From an uncultured Clostridia bacterium (GTDB taxonomy: Bacteria > Bacillota > Clostridia > Christensenellales > UBA1242), in NCBI GenBank assembly GCA_934756675.1, contig CAKVLG010000005.1, positions 29,942 through 93,941 of the forward strand: a DNA stretch of 64,000 nt, read 5' to 3'. Numbering within the stretch: position 1 is the first letter of the stretch; the number at the start of each line of letters is the position of its first letter. Positions 7,825 to 15,792 of this stretch are shown in pieces. A model generated the notes under the pieces. The model saw only the letters and a program-made list of their open reading frames with translations. It ran no database searches and had not been told where the DNA came from. A program made the translations under genes and the position numbers.

Positions 7825-7833
7825 ATTATAGCA
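7825..7833 (-). promoter_or_regulatory. Extended -10 promoter of the AlkD-like gene
   Basis: On the minus strand TGCTATAAT, six bases before the ATG. A TTTAAA 18 bases upstream of TATAAT may act as -35. Confidence 0.6.
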
Positions 7834-7861
7834 TGTTGCTTTCAAAACTTTAAACAAATTA

Positions 7862-7890
7862 TTGCTTTTAACAATATTTTTTGCTAAACT
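7862..7890 (+). promoter_or_regulatory. Promoter of the SpoU methyltransferase gene
   Basis: TTGCTT (7862-7867), a 17-base spacer and TAAACT (7885-7890, with upstream TG). The ATG begins six bases later, with no Shine-Dalgarno sequence. Confidence 0.55.
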
Positions 7891-7896
7891 TTAGTT

Positions 7897-8763
7897 ATGG
7901 ATAAACAGAAATTAATTGAACAGATAAAAAATAATTCTATTTTGTGTGGCATTGCGTCAGATGACGTTGCTTTGGTAAAATCGCTTGTGGAAAACAAGTG
8001 TAAAGATAAGTCATTGTTTGTGACCGAAGGTCTTTGGGCTACCAGCAAGCTTATTCAAAAAGATTTTGAAGTTACTCACTTTTTTTATAATCAAGAGAAA
8101 CTTGAAAGTTTAGACGAGCAAACCTTAGAAAAAATTGCTAGCATGGTAAAGTATGCAAAAAAGACGCTTGCAATAAGCGAAAAGGCGTGCAAAAAAATTA
8201 GTGACCGCGAAGGGTATGACGAATATTTTGTTGTTGCAAAACTAAAATCGTACACATTGTCTGACATCGAAAAAGCGATTAGCGGTAAAGATAATGTAAT
8301 GGCAATTGTTATGGACGGATTGGAGCAACCTGGCAACATTGGAGCAATATTGCGTTCGTTTGATTGTGCGGGTGGCGACTTTGCAATTAGCACAAACAGA
8401 CAAGCAAGGTTGTCTAATAGCAGACTTATAAGATCGAGTCTTGGTGCAAGTTTTATGCTTCCAGTTTTAGAAGCTGACATAAAAGAAGTTCAAGACTGGC
8501 TCGTTAAAAACAACTTTAGATGCATTGTAACTGACTTGCAAGCAAAAAAGAGTTACAGGGAAGCAGACTATTCTGGAAGAATTGCTATCATTGCAGGTAA
8601 CGAACATACGGGCATATCAGACTCGTGGCGAAAAGTAAAAAATGCTCAACCAATAATAATACCAATGCTTGGTTCGTGCGAATCACTTAATGTTGGTTTT
8701 GCTTCAACACTTGTGGCGTACGAGGCGGGCTTGCAAAAATTTGGTAATAAAAAAACAAACTAG
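7897..8763 (+). CDS. TrmH/SpoU-family RNA 2'-O-methyltransferase
   Basis: A 288-residue SPOUT-class enzyme. All three SpoU motifs are visible: motif 1 LEQPGNIGAILRS (the Asn-x-Gly-x-x-x-Arg core), motif 2 IAGNEHTGIS, and motif 3 IPMLGSCESLNVGFASTLVAYE with the trefoil-knot SAM site. The N-terminal ~130 residues form an L30e-like substrate domain. It is distinct from the RlmB-like gene at 56177. The RNA target cannot be assigned. Its stop codon overlaps that of the convergent ask gene inside one hairpin. Confidence 0.88.
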   Translation: MDKQKLIEQIKNNSILCGIASDDVALVKSLVENKCKDKSLFVTEGLWATSKLIQKDFEVTHFFYNQEKLESLDEQTLEKIASMVKYAKKTLAISEKACKKISDREGYDEYFVVAKLKSYTLSDIEKAISGKDNVMAIVMDGLEQPGNIGAILRSFDCAGGDFAISTNRQARLSNSRLIRSSLGASFMLPVLEADIKEVQDWLVKNNFRCIVTDLQAKKSYREADYSGRIAIIAGNEHTGISDSWRKVKNAQPIIIPMLGSCESLNVGFASTLVAYEAGLQKFGNKKTN

Positions 8764-8779
8764 GCGTTGCCTAGTTTTT
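8758..8779. terminator. Hairpin spanning two overlapping stop codons
   Basis: AACTAGGC/GCCTAGTT (8 bp, loop GTT) with an A-rich left flank and T-rich right flank. The TAG stops of the SpoU methyltransferase (8761-8763) and of ask (8762-8760, minus) both lie in the left arm. Confidence 0.75.
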
Positions 8780-9731
8780 GTTTTTGCAAAATAAAATCTT
8801 TTAGTTTTTCTTTTGGTGATGTGAAAAATCTTACATTGCCATTTTTTTCGTGAATGCACACTAAATACCCAACCATGCATGGTTTGAAACAAGCGTAAAA
8901 TTGTTTAGAATAGGTGCTATCAGCAACAATTGTTTTTACAGAATGTAAATGAAAAATCGAACGAATAACTAGCTTTGTTTTTGAGTTTTTAAGTATCCCT
9001 GCAACGCTTTTATGTATGACTTTTGCATCGTAGCTTGTAATTAATCCGAGCTCACTGTACGATAAATTACAAATAGTTTTTGAGTTTGCGATTTTTGGGT
9101 TGATTTGTTTTATGCCACAAATGTCTGTAAAATTCTCGTATTCGTTAGCTTGCAATGCCTTAGCAATAATGGCTCCCGATACATCGCCGCCACCACGGGT
9201 AAATAGTTTTATACCGCCGTTATAATCAAAATAATAAAAACCCGGAACGACAATTTGTTTGTACTTTTTTATATAATAAATAAGTTGTTTTCGCGTTTTA
9301 TTTTCATCGAGTTTGCCGTTTTGCATAAAAATAACATTTTCCGCTGGAACAAAATGCAAATTTAGCATTTTAGCCATGATTAAACTTGTAAAAAACTCCC
9401 CTCGAGAGATAAACCATTCTGCATTGTAAGTTTTGTTATATGTATCTATTGCTTTATCCACAAGCAATTTTATATTAATTTTTGTTTTGGTTAATTTTTT
9501 TAGAAAAGTTAATTTTCGAACAATAAGACTTTTTATTTGTTTTTTTTGAGGGCTTTTAGCTGAAAGATAATTGATTAATAAATCGGTTAGTTTTGTGTCG
9601 TGGTTATTGCATTTTCCAATGGCACTAAACACTAAAACTTTTCTATTTGGGTGCTTGCAAATCTTATAAACGTTAGAAATTGCGTGAGCAGAGCTTGTGC
9701 TTGTGCCACCAAACTTTGCAACTTTTATCAT
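8760..9731 (-). CDS. Aspartate kinase, short form without recognisable ACT pair
   Basis: This enzyme phosphorylates aspartate, the first step toward lysine and diaminopimelate. The 323 residues show the kinase domain: VAKFGGTSTSS at the N-terminus, FTRGGGDVSGAIIAKAL near 180, and SYDAKVIHKSV near 235. Standard aspartokinases run to about 400 residues with two C-terminal ACT domains that bind lysine or threonine. Here only about 60 divergent residues follow the kinase domain, so normal feedback control is probably lost or changed. It overlaps asd by four bases (ATGA), so the two are translationally coupled. The overall sequence is divergent but the motifs are clear. Confidence 0.85.
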   Translation of the reverse strand: MIKVAKFGGTSTSSAHAISNVYKICKHPNRKVLVFSAIGKCNNHDTKLTDLLINYLSAKSPQKKQIKSLIVRKLTFLKKLTKTKINIKLLVDKAIDTYNKTYNAEWFISRGEFFTSLIMAKMLNLHFVPAENVIFMQNGKLDENKTRKQLIYYIKKYKQIVVPGFYYFDYNGGIKLFTRGGGDVSGAIIAKALQANEYENFTDICGIKQINPKIANSKTICNLSYSELGLITSYDAKVIHKSVAGILKNSKTKLVIRSIFHLHSVKTIVADSTYSKQFYACFKPCMVGYLVCIHEKNGNVRFFTSPKEKLKDFILQKQKLGNA

Positions 9732-10693
9732 AATAATTGCTCCAAGATCTGAACTCCATTTTGCGCGGCGCCTTTGCGTAAATTATCTGAGCAAACAAAA
9801 ATATCAAATGTGTTTTTTTGATAGCTTTGACGAATTCTGCCAACAACAACTTTGTCTTGTTCGCTTGTGAAAAGTGGCATTGGCAGACCATTTTTGGCTA
9901 TGATTACGCCAGGTGTTATTTTTAACAAATGCTTAATAATTGAAAGGCTTGCCGCTTTTTTTGTTTGAAAGTGAATGCTTATCGAGTGCGACACCTTAAC
10001 TGGCACGCGTACGCATGTGGCGGCGATTTTGATTTTATCATCGTCTAAAATTTTCTTTGTTTCATAAATCATTTTGTTTTCTTCGGTCGAAATGCCACTT
10101 GGATCGAGTGAACCAATTATTGGGATAAGGTTATTGTTTATTGGGTAGCAAAGTTTTTTTAGTTTAGATTTATCTTTTACATAAAAGTCTTGCAGAGCAA
10201 GTTTGCCCGCGCCGCTAACAGCTTGATATGTTGAATATACAATGTTTTTTAGCCCAAGATTTTTGCTTATTAAGTTTAGTGCTGTACATGCAGCAATTGT
10301 AGAACAGTTCGGGTTGCAAATAAGTTTTTCTTTTTTATTAATTTTGTTGATTTCTGGCACTATAAGTTGATATGTGTGTCTGTAATGTGAAGAAAAATCT
10401 ATGCAATAAATATCTTTTTGCAAAAGTGCTGGCACAAGTTCTTTTGACACATTTTCTTTTGTGCAAAGCATAACAATATCGGGGTTTGTTTGCAAAATGT
10501 TTGGCAGCGTTGCGGTTTGCACAATCTTTATTTTGTGGCAGCAAGAAAGTTTTTTTCCAGCGCTAGAGATTGATGCGAACAAAAAATAATTATGACAGCC
10601 TAAATTTTTCTCTGTCAATATCTTTAGTACCTTTCTACCAACAATGCCAGTAGCTCCAACTATTGCTATATTTTTTTTGATAACTTTTTCCAT
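9728..10693 (-). CDS. asd: Aspartate-semialdehyde dehydrogenase
   Basis: It reduces aspartyl phosphate to aspartate semialdehyde with NADPH, the step after aspartokinase. The 321 residues include the nucleotide-binding GATGIVGRKVL, the catalytic cysteine in NPNCSTIA, the substrate region SGAGK, and the RVPVKVSHS segment with the catalytic histidine. Length is slightly short for the family. There is no Shine-Dalgarno sequence; a TAAACT -10 candidate (10706-10701) ends seven bases before the ATG, suggesting a leaderless message. The ddh-dapB pair is divergent, so this is a split lysine/diaminopimelate cluster. Confidence 0.93.
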   Translation of the reverse strand: MEKVIKKNIAIVGATGIVGRKVLKILTEKNLGCHNYFLFASISSAGKKLSCCHKIKIVQTATLPNILQTNPDIVMLCTKENVSKELVPALLQKDIYCIDFSSHYRHTYQLIVPEINKINKKEKLICNPNCSTIAACTALNLISKNLGLKNIVYSTYQAVSGAGKLALQDFYVKDKSKLKKLCYPINNNLIPIIGSLDPSGISTEENKMIYETKKILDDDKIKIAATCVRVPVKVSHSISIHFQTKKAASLSIIKHLLKITPGVIIAKNGLPMPLFTSEQDKVVVGRIRQSYQKNTFDIFVCSDNLRKGAAQNGVQILEQLL

Positions 10694-10774
10694 ACAATAT
10701 AGTTTATGAATAATATTTTTAAATTGGTAAACAAAAGGTGAAAAAATGGAATAATTTAATATTGGAGGCGCAAT

Positions 10775-11677
10775 ATGATTAACGTTGGTGTTGTTGGTAT
10801 GGGAAATCTTGGCAAGGCAGTTTGCGAAGAAGTAAAAAGAAATAAAGAGTTTAAACTTGTTGCTAAATTTTCGAAACGCGACTTGCCCGGCTGTGAAGAT
10901 TATAAAAATATAAAAGATTATGCGGGTAAAATAGAATTGCTATTTGTCTGTGGTGGGTCAAAAACAGAACTCGAAAAACAGACAAACTATTTAATTGACA
11001 GCTTTAATATTATAGAAAGTTTTGATAACCACGCAAAAATAAAATCACACATGGAAAAAAGTGACAAGCTTGCAAAAGAATACAAAAAAATTATGCTTTG
11101 TTCGTTTGGGTGGGATCCCGGACTGTTTAGTTTAATGCGTGGATTAATTAGTAGTCTTGGGTTCACTCCATACACGTTTTGGGGGCGTGGACTGAGCCAA
11201 GGGCACACTGAAGCAATAAAAAAACTCCCAGGTGTTGTTGATGCACTGCAGTTCACCATTCCTAATAAAAAAATAATGCAAAAAATTAAACATGGCGAAG
11301 AGATGTCAATTGATAAATCTTTCCACAAGCGTGATTGTTTTATTGTGGCACGCAAGCAAGACCGAAAGCAAATAGAAGAGCAAATAAAAACTATGCCAGA
11401 CTATTTTTGTGGCTATGAAACATCTGTAAATTTTGTTTCGCAAAATGAGCTTGATAAAATGAAAAGCTTTTCTCACCGTGGGACAGTGTTAACTGCAAAA
11501 AATATTATAAATTTTAGCTTAAATTTGCCAAGTAACCCAGCGTTTACCGCAAAAGTGTTATGCGCTTTTGCAAAAAGCTATAAAAAACTTAAAGAAAATA
11601 AAAATTTTGGTGCGTTTAGTATATTCGACTTGCCACTAGGATATATTTTAGACAAAGAAAAATATTATTATTTATAG
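10775..11677 (+). CDS. ddh: meso-Diaminopimelate D-dehydrogenase
   Basis: It makes meso-diaminopimelate directly from tetrahydrodipicolinate, ammonia and NADPH, bypassing the acylated intermediates. The 300 residues show the Rossmann motif GVVGMGNLGKAV, GWDPGLFSLMR and WGRGLSQGHTEAIK, all characteristic of Ddh, and normal family length. It starts with GGAGG seven bases before the ATG. dapB follows after seven bases. Together with asd and ask across the divergent promoter region it covers most of the route to peptidoglycan diaminopimelate and lysine. Confidence 0.94.
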   Translation: MINVGVVGMGNLGKAVCEEVKRNKEFKLVAKFSKRDLPGCEDYKNIKDYAGKIELLFVCGGSKTELEKQTNYLIDSFNIIESFDNHAKIKSHMEKSDKLAKEYKKIMLCSFGWDPGLFSLMRGLISSLGFTPYTFWGRGLSQGHTEAIKKLPGVVDALQFTIPNKKIMQKIKHGEEMSIDKSFHKRDCFIVARKQDRKQIEEQIKTMPDYFCGYETSVNFVSQNELDKMKSFSHRGTVLTAKNIINFSLNLPSNPAFTAKVLCAFAKSYKKLKENKNFGAFSIFDLPLGYILDKEKYYYL

Positions 11678-11684
11678 GTAATTT

Positions 11685-12359
11685 ATGAGATTATTGATTA
11701 TTGGTGCCCTTGGTAAAATGGGCAGGCAGACAAATGAAGTCGCAAAATGTTATGGTGACGAATGTGTACTTTTAGACAAGATCAGTTTATCTGAGCCTAA
11801 TTTTGTTATAAATGATATAAACTTAACTGGCGAAGTCGATGCTATTATCGATTTTTCTGTAGCAGAAGATAGAAGCACATTTTATGATTACGCGGCAAAA
11901 CATAAGATACCATATGGTATGTTTTCGACATTCCTTTCTAAAAAAGATTATGAAGGGCTAGAGTTTGTATCAAAAAAAGTGCCAGTGTTAATATGTACAA
12001 ATACAAGCATGCAGGTAAATTTATTATATAAAATGGTTGACGATGCGGCAAAAAAGCTTGATGGAGCAGATGTTGTTTTAACAGAATATCACCACAAAAC
12101 TAAAAAGGATATACCAAGTGGTACAGCAAGAACGATTATAAGTATTTTGGAAAACGACAACCAAAACCCATATATCAATTCTTTGCGTGTTAAAGATGCT
12201 CTAGGCACTCACAGTGTGAAGTTTTTTTGCGATGGCGAAATGTTGGAAATCAAACATATGGCTCAAAACAGACAGGTGTTTGCAAAAGGGGCGATTGAGG
12301 CTGTGCATAAGCTCATAAACAAAAAACCGCAAATTTACCACAGTATTTTAGAACTTTAG
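11685..12359 (+). CDS. dapB: 4-Hydroxy-tetrahydrodipicolinate reductase
   Basis: This NAD(P)H-dependent enzyme forms tetrahydrodipicolinate, the substrate of Ddh. The 224 residues include the Rossmann motif GALGKMGRQ, the IDFS segment, and the diagnostic EYHHKTKKDIPSGTA motif carrying catalytic His and Lys residues. It is second in the ddh operon. dapA, which supplies its substrate, is not in the window. At 224 residues it is shorter than the common ~250-270, as in several Clostridia. Confidence 0.94.
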   Translation: MRLLIIGALGKMGRQTNEVAKCYGDECVLLDKISLSEPNFVINDINLTGEVDAIIDFSVAEDRSTFYDYAAKHKIPYGMFSTFLSKKDYEGLEFVSKKVPVLICTNTSMQVNLLYKMVDDAAKKLDGADVVLTEYHHKTKKDIPSGTARTIISILENDNQNPYINSLRVKDALGTHSVKFFCDGEMLEIKHMAQNRQVFAKGAIEAVHKLINKKPQIYHSILEL

Positions 12360-12466
12360 CGTACAATTTACTTTTATTTTAATAAAAAATGTGATAATAT
12401 ATTTATAGTTTTTGCTATGAATATATTTTTTATTTTGTGAAAAATATTGAAAATTAATTAATAAAG

Positions 12467-12502
12467 TGTAAAAATTTACCCGCAAATGTGTAAAAAATTA
12501 CA
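12467..12502. promoter_or_regulatory. Two tandem palindromes, probable operator
   Basis: TGTAA-AAAT-TTACC (12467-12480) and TGTAA-AAAA-TTACA (12489-12502) are two copies of an inverted repeat TGTAA-N4-TTACA. Their centres are 22 bases apart, two helical turns, which suits two dimers bound on one DNA face. They lie 57-92 bases upstream of the ADP-ribosylglycohydrolase start. The cognate regulator is unknown. Confidence 0.5.
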
Positions 12503-12558
12503 TAAATTAATTTAAAATATAGCAATTAACAATAAATGCGATTTTTGGAGGATAAAAC

Positions 12559-13326
12559 ATGATAGGATCAATAATTGGAGATTTAGCAGGGTCGATTTAT
12601 GAATATAATCAAATAGATTTTGTGTCGCCTGTTAAAATGAAAAATGTAATAGAGGATAATGCGTTTTATAGTGACGACACAATTTTAACTGTGGCAGTTA
12701 TGGACGCTGCGTTAAATTGCAAAAACTTTGAACAAACTATAAAAGAATACGCTTTGGCAAACGAAAAATATAAGCCTAAATTTTCGCCATATTTTGCTAC
12801 GCCATTTTCGCCTGGGTTTTTAGCTTGGGTGCATGGTAAAAAAGCGGGAACAAGCAATGGTAATGGTGCACTCATGCGTGTTTGTCCTGTTGGCTATTAT
12901 TATAAAAACGCAAAAGAAGTGAAAAAACAAGCAATTCTTGCAACAAAATGCTCGCACAACTCGCAAGAAGCAATAAAAGATGCTGTGACAGTTGCTATGA
13001 TTGTTTATTATGCTAAAAAGGGTTTAACAAAAGACCAAATAATATCAAAGTTAAAACTTGAAATTAAAAAGCCAAAACTTAAAGCGTTTAATATGACATG
13101 CGAAAGCACCTTAGATTTATGTTTATATTCACTTTTCACAAGCGATAGCTTTGAAGACGCAATACGCTTGGCGCTTTCTTTTGGCGGCGATACTGATACA
13201 AATGCTGCAATTGTTGGTGGCATGGCAGAAGCTTTGTATGGTGTGCCTCAAGAATATATCGACAAGGCGATGAAAAAGTTGCCATCAAACTTCAAAAAAA
13301 TAATCGAAGAGTTTTATGCAAAATAA
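12559..13326 (+). CDS. ADP-ribosylglycohydrolase (DraG/ARH family)
   Basis: A 255-residue dinuclear-metal hydrolase that removes ADP-ribose from proteins or small molecules. Visible metal and substrate motifs are the N-terminal GSIIGDLAGS, YSDDT near residue 35, and GGDTDTNAAIVGG near 205-217. No partner ADP-ribosyltransferase or NUDIX gene is adjacent, so the substrate is open: nitrogenase-type, toxin reversal or NAD metabolism are all possible. GGAGG precedes the ATG by about eight bases. The tandem palindrome upstream suggests specific transcriptional control. Confidence 0.9.
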   Translation: MIGSIIGDLAGSIYEYNQIDFVSPVKMKNVIEDNAFYSDDTILTVAVMDAALNCKNFEQTIKEYALANEKYKPKFSPYFATPFSPGFLAWVHGKKAGTSNGNGALMRVCPVGYYYKNAKEVKKQAILATKCSHNSQEAIKDAVTVAMIVYYAKKGLTKDQIISKLKLEIKKPKLKAFNMTCESTLDLCLYSLFTSDSFEDAIRLALSFGGDTDTNAAIVGGMAEALYGVPQEYIDKAMKKLPSNFKKIIEEFYAK

Positions 13327-13330
13327 TCTT

Positions 13331-13359
13331 TTGACAAGATAATATTAGATCAATATAAT
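13331..13359 (+). promoter_or_regulatory. Consensus promoter of the 13374 gene
   Basis: TTGACA (13331-13336), a 17-base spacer, TATAAT (13354-13359). The ATG at 13374 is only 14 bases beyond the -10, giving a leader of about seven bases and no room for a Shine-Dalgarno sequence. Confidence 0.75.
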
Positions 13360-13373
13360 AAACTAAATAAAAT

Positions 13374-14117
13374 ATGGAAAAAATGCAACGAAAAAACTTA
13401 ATTATTTCACTTGTGATGAACCTGGTTACTGCTGTGTTCGTCCTTGTTGGTGTGATAATTAGTTATGGCAAGCATGGCATTGGTTGCTTGCAGTTTTATA
13501 CGGTGGATAGTAACTTAATTCTTGCCATTTCTTGCATTGCAATGGCTATTAACGAGGTTGTTTGTCTTAGCCGCAAAAACGTAAAAATTGCACAAGCGAT
13601 TACGACATTTAAGTATATTTCAGTGTGTTTAGTCGCTGTTACGTTTTTGGTGGTGGCATTTTTGCTTGCACCTGGCACGGGAAGTTTTGCGGGATATGTA
13701 AAAACAATGTTTTATGACTCAAAACTATTTCATCACTTTTTGTGCCCAATTCTTGGGTTTGTGTCTTTTATATTTTTTGAAACAGATAATGATGTTTCGT
13801 TGTCAGATGCATTTTTTGCACTGATACCAACAATTGTATATGCTATTGTTGCCGTGGTGTTAAATGTTGTTTATGTTATTTATGGTCCATATCCATTTTT
13901 GCAAGTAAACGAGCAACCCGTGTATATTTCAGCTATTTGGGGCGTTGCAATTATTGGCAGTGCATACCTGTTTGCATGGGCAATATATAAGTTTCGCAAT
14001 TTATATAAGAAAAAGATGCTAATAAAAAGTAGACAGGAAAAACAGCAAAAAAATAAAGAAAAATCTGAAAAAATAGTGAAAAAGGAAAAGAAAAATGAAA
14101 ATATCGACAAGGGGTAG
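13374..14117 (+). CDS. Pr6Pr/FAR-17a-like multi-pass membrane protein
   Basis: A 247-residue protein with about six transmembrane helices in the first 200 residues and a highly charged Lys/Glu-rich tail. FYTVDSNLILA in the first third and HHFLCPILGF in the middle resemble the conserved segments of Pr6Pr (FAR-17a/AIG1-like) membrane proteins, whose bacterial function is unknown. It overlaps the Rrf2 regulator by 23 bases. The ATG at 13383 (residue 4) is an alternative start. Confidence 0.65.
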   Translation: MEKMQRKNLIISLVMNLVTAVFVLVGVIISYGKHGIGCLQFYTVDSNLILAISCIAMAINEVVCLSRKNVKIAQAITTFKYISVCLVAVTFLVVAFLLAPGTGSFAGYVKTMFYDSKLFHHFLCPILGFVSFIFFETDNDVSLSDAFFALIPTIVYAIVAVVLNVVYVIYGPYPFLQVNEQPVYISAIWGVAIIGSAYLFAWAIYKFRNLYKKKMLIKSRQEKQQKNKEKSEKIVKKEKKNENIDKG

Positions 14118-14499
14118 GTATGCGGTTCGCATTATGGCAGAACTTGCAAAAAACTATGGCACACTTTTGTCTAGTGCTGAACTTTGTGAAAAACAAGATA
14201 TATCGCAAAAATATGCCGAAAAGATTTTAGCACTTTTAAAAAAGGCAAATCTTATTAAAAGTGAAAAGGGGGCAACTGGAGGATACACTTTGTCTTCTAG
14301 TGCAAAAAAAATTAATGTTGCACAAATATTAAAAGCAACTGGCGATTTGCCAGAACTTGTTCCATGTATAGAAAACAAAACCAACTGCCCAAGAAAAATG
14401 CAATGCGATAGTATTGGTTGTTGGGAAAAACTCAACTCGTTAATTGTTGAATATCTTTCGAAATTGACATTATTTGATTTGATAAACAAAAATTATTAA
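14095..14499 (+). CDS. iscR: Rrf2-family transcriptional regulator, IscR-like
   Basis: A 134-residue winged-helix repressor. It begins MKISTRGRYAVRIM as Rrf2 proteins do, has the recognition region SQKYAEKILALLKKA, the wing GATGGYTLS, and a cysteine-rich segment PCIENKTNCPRKMQC that fits Fe-S ligation in IscR. It probably senses Fe-S status and controls the iscS-mnmA-iscU operon 115 bases downstream; this is inferred from position. The start lies inside the preceding gene, with AAGGA eight bases upstream. A terminator separates it from iscS. Confidence 0.88.
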   Translation: MKISTRGRYAVRIMAELAKNYGTLLSSAELCEKQDISQKYAEKILALLKKANLIKSEKGATGGYTLSSSAKKINVAQILKATGDLPELVPCIENKTNCPRKMQCDSIGCWEKLNSLIVEYLSKLTLFDLINKNY

Positions 14500-14524
14500 G
14501 ATGGCTAGCCCCATCTTTTTTTAT
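14498..14524 (+). terminator. Terminator after the Rrf2 gene
   Basis: AAGATGG/CCATCTT stem followed by T7, overlapping the stop codon. Confidence 0.75.
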
Positions 14525-14542
14525 TATTTATTTTTTTAGTGA

Positions 14543-14571
14543 TTGACAAAAACGTAATTATGCTATATATT
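14543..14571 (+). promoter_or_regulatory. Promoter of iscS-mnmA-iscU
   Basis: TTGACA (14543-14548), a 17-base spacer and TATATT (14566-14571). It is the likely target of the Rrf2 regulator just upstream. Confidence 0.7.
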
Positions 14572-14613
14572 AATATCACACCAAAATGGTAGGAATTAAA
14601 AATCGGAGGATTT

Positions 14614-15792
14614 ATGATATATCTAGATAATGCTGGAACGACAAAAGTTTCGGAGCATGTTAAAAATGTTATGTTGCCTTATTTTGATGAAATTTATGGC
14701 AACGCAAGTAGTTTGCACACAAGTGGACAAATTGCAAAAGAAAAACTAGAAGAAGCGAGAGAAAAAGTTGCAAAAAGCTTAGGCGTTGAACCAAGAGAAA
14801 TTTATTTTACTTCTGGTGGCAGCGAAAGCGATAACTGGGCAATTGAAAACGCATGTACCATTGGTGCTAAAAATGGCAAAAGACACATAATTACCTCAGC
14901 TATTGAACATCACGCCATACTTAACACCCTAAAAAAGAAAGAAATGGAAGGTTTTTCGGTTACGTATTTGCCAGTTTATGAAAATGGTATTATAAAAGTT
15001 AGCGACTTAAAATCTGCTATAAAAGAAGATACTTGCCTTGTTACAATCATGTATGCAAATAACGAAATTGGTACCATTCAACCAATAGAAGAAATAGGTA
15101 AAGTTTGCAAAGAAAAGGGCGTTTTGTTCCACACAGATGCTGTTCAAGCTGTTGGGCATATTGCTGTTAATTTGGCAAATGTAGACATGCTTTCGGTTTC
15201 GGGACACAAGTTCCATGGGCCAAAAGGTGTCGGAATTTTCTATTGCAAAAAAACTGTGCCACTTTACCCGTTTGTTAATGGTGGGGCGCAAGAAAGAGGC
15301 AAGCGTGCCGGAACAGAAAACCTAGCTGGCATTGTTGGCATGGCAACGGCGCTTGAAGACGCTATAAACGAAATGGACAAGGTTGCTAAAACAGAAATTA
15401 AACTTAGAGATAAACTTTTTGCAGAGCTTTCTAAGATTTCACATTCGAAGATAAATGGCGACACGAAAAATCGTTTGCCAAACAATTTTAATATGTCGTT
15501 TGAAGGTATAGAAGGTGAAAGTTTACTTTTACTTTTAGATAATGCTGGCATTTGCGCGTCTAGTGGTTCAGCTTGCACATCTGGTTCGCTTGACCCTAGT
15601 CACGTTTTGCTTGCAATCGGTTTGCCACACGAAATAGCACATGGCAGTTTAAGATTGACGCTTTCGAAATATACAACAGAAGAAGAAATAGATAAAACTA
15701 TTGCCGAAGTTCCAAAAATTGTTGAATATTTAAGAAAAATGAGCCCAGTTTGGGACAAGCTTGAAAAGGGAAAAATAAAACATGTTATCTAA
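14614..15792 (+). CDS. iscS: Cysteine desulfurase (IscS/NifS)
   Basis: This PLP enzyme takes sulfur from cysteine to form a persulfide for Fe-S clusters and tRNA thiolation. The 392 residues show YLDNAGTT at the start, the PLP-lysine motif SGHKFHGPKG near residue 200, and the active-site loop cysteine in ASSGSACTSG near 320. A strong GGAGG site precedes the ATG. It overlaps mnmA by 11 bases, and iscU follows, so one transcript encodes sulfur donor, tRNA acceptor and cluster scaffold. Confidence 0.95.
   Translation: MIYLDNAGTTKVSEHVKNVMLPYFDEIYGNASSLHTSGQIAKEKLEEAREKVAKSLGVEPREIYFTSGGSESDNWAIENACTIGAKNGKRHIITSAIEHHAILNTLKKKEMEGFSVTYLPVYENGIIKVSDLKSAIKEDTCLVTIMYANNEIGTIQPIEEIGKVCKEKGVLFHTDAVQAVGHIAVNLANVDMLSVSGHKFHGPKGVGIFYCKKTVPLYPFVNGGAQERGKRAGTENLAGIVGMATALEDAINEMDKVAKTEIKLRDKLFAELSKISHSKINGDTKNRLPNNFNMSFEGIEGESLLLLLDNAGICASSGSACTSGSLDPSHVLLAIGLPHEIAHGSLRLTLSKYTTEEEIDKTIAEVPKIVEYLRKMSPVWDKLEKGKIKHVI

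Noticed and set aside
12360..12466. Small ORF or RNA in the A+T-rich gap after dapB
   Set aside because: No ribosome site, promoter-terminator pair or stable hairpin; only the operator-like palindromes further right stand out.
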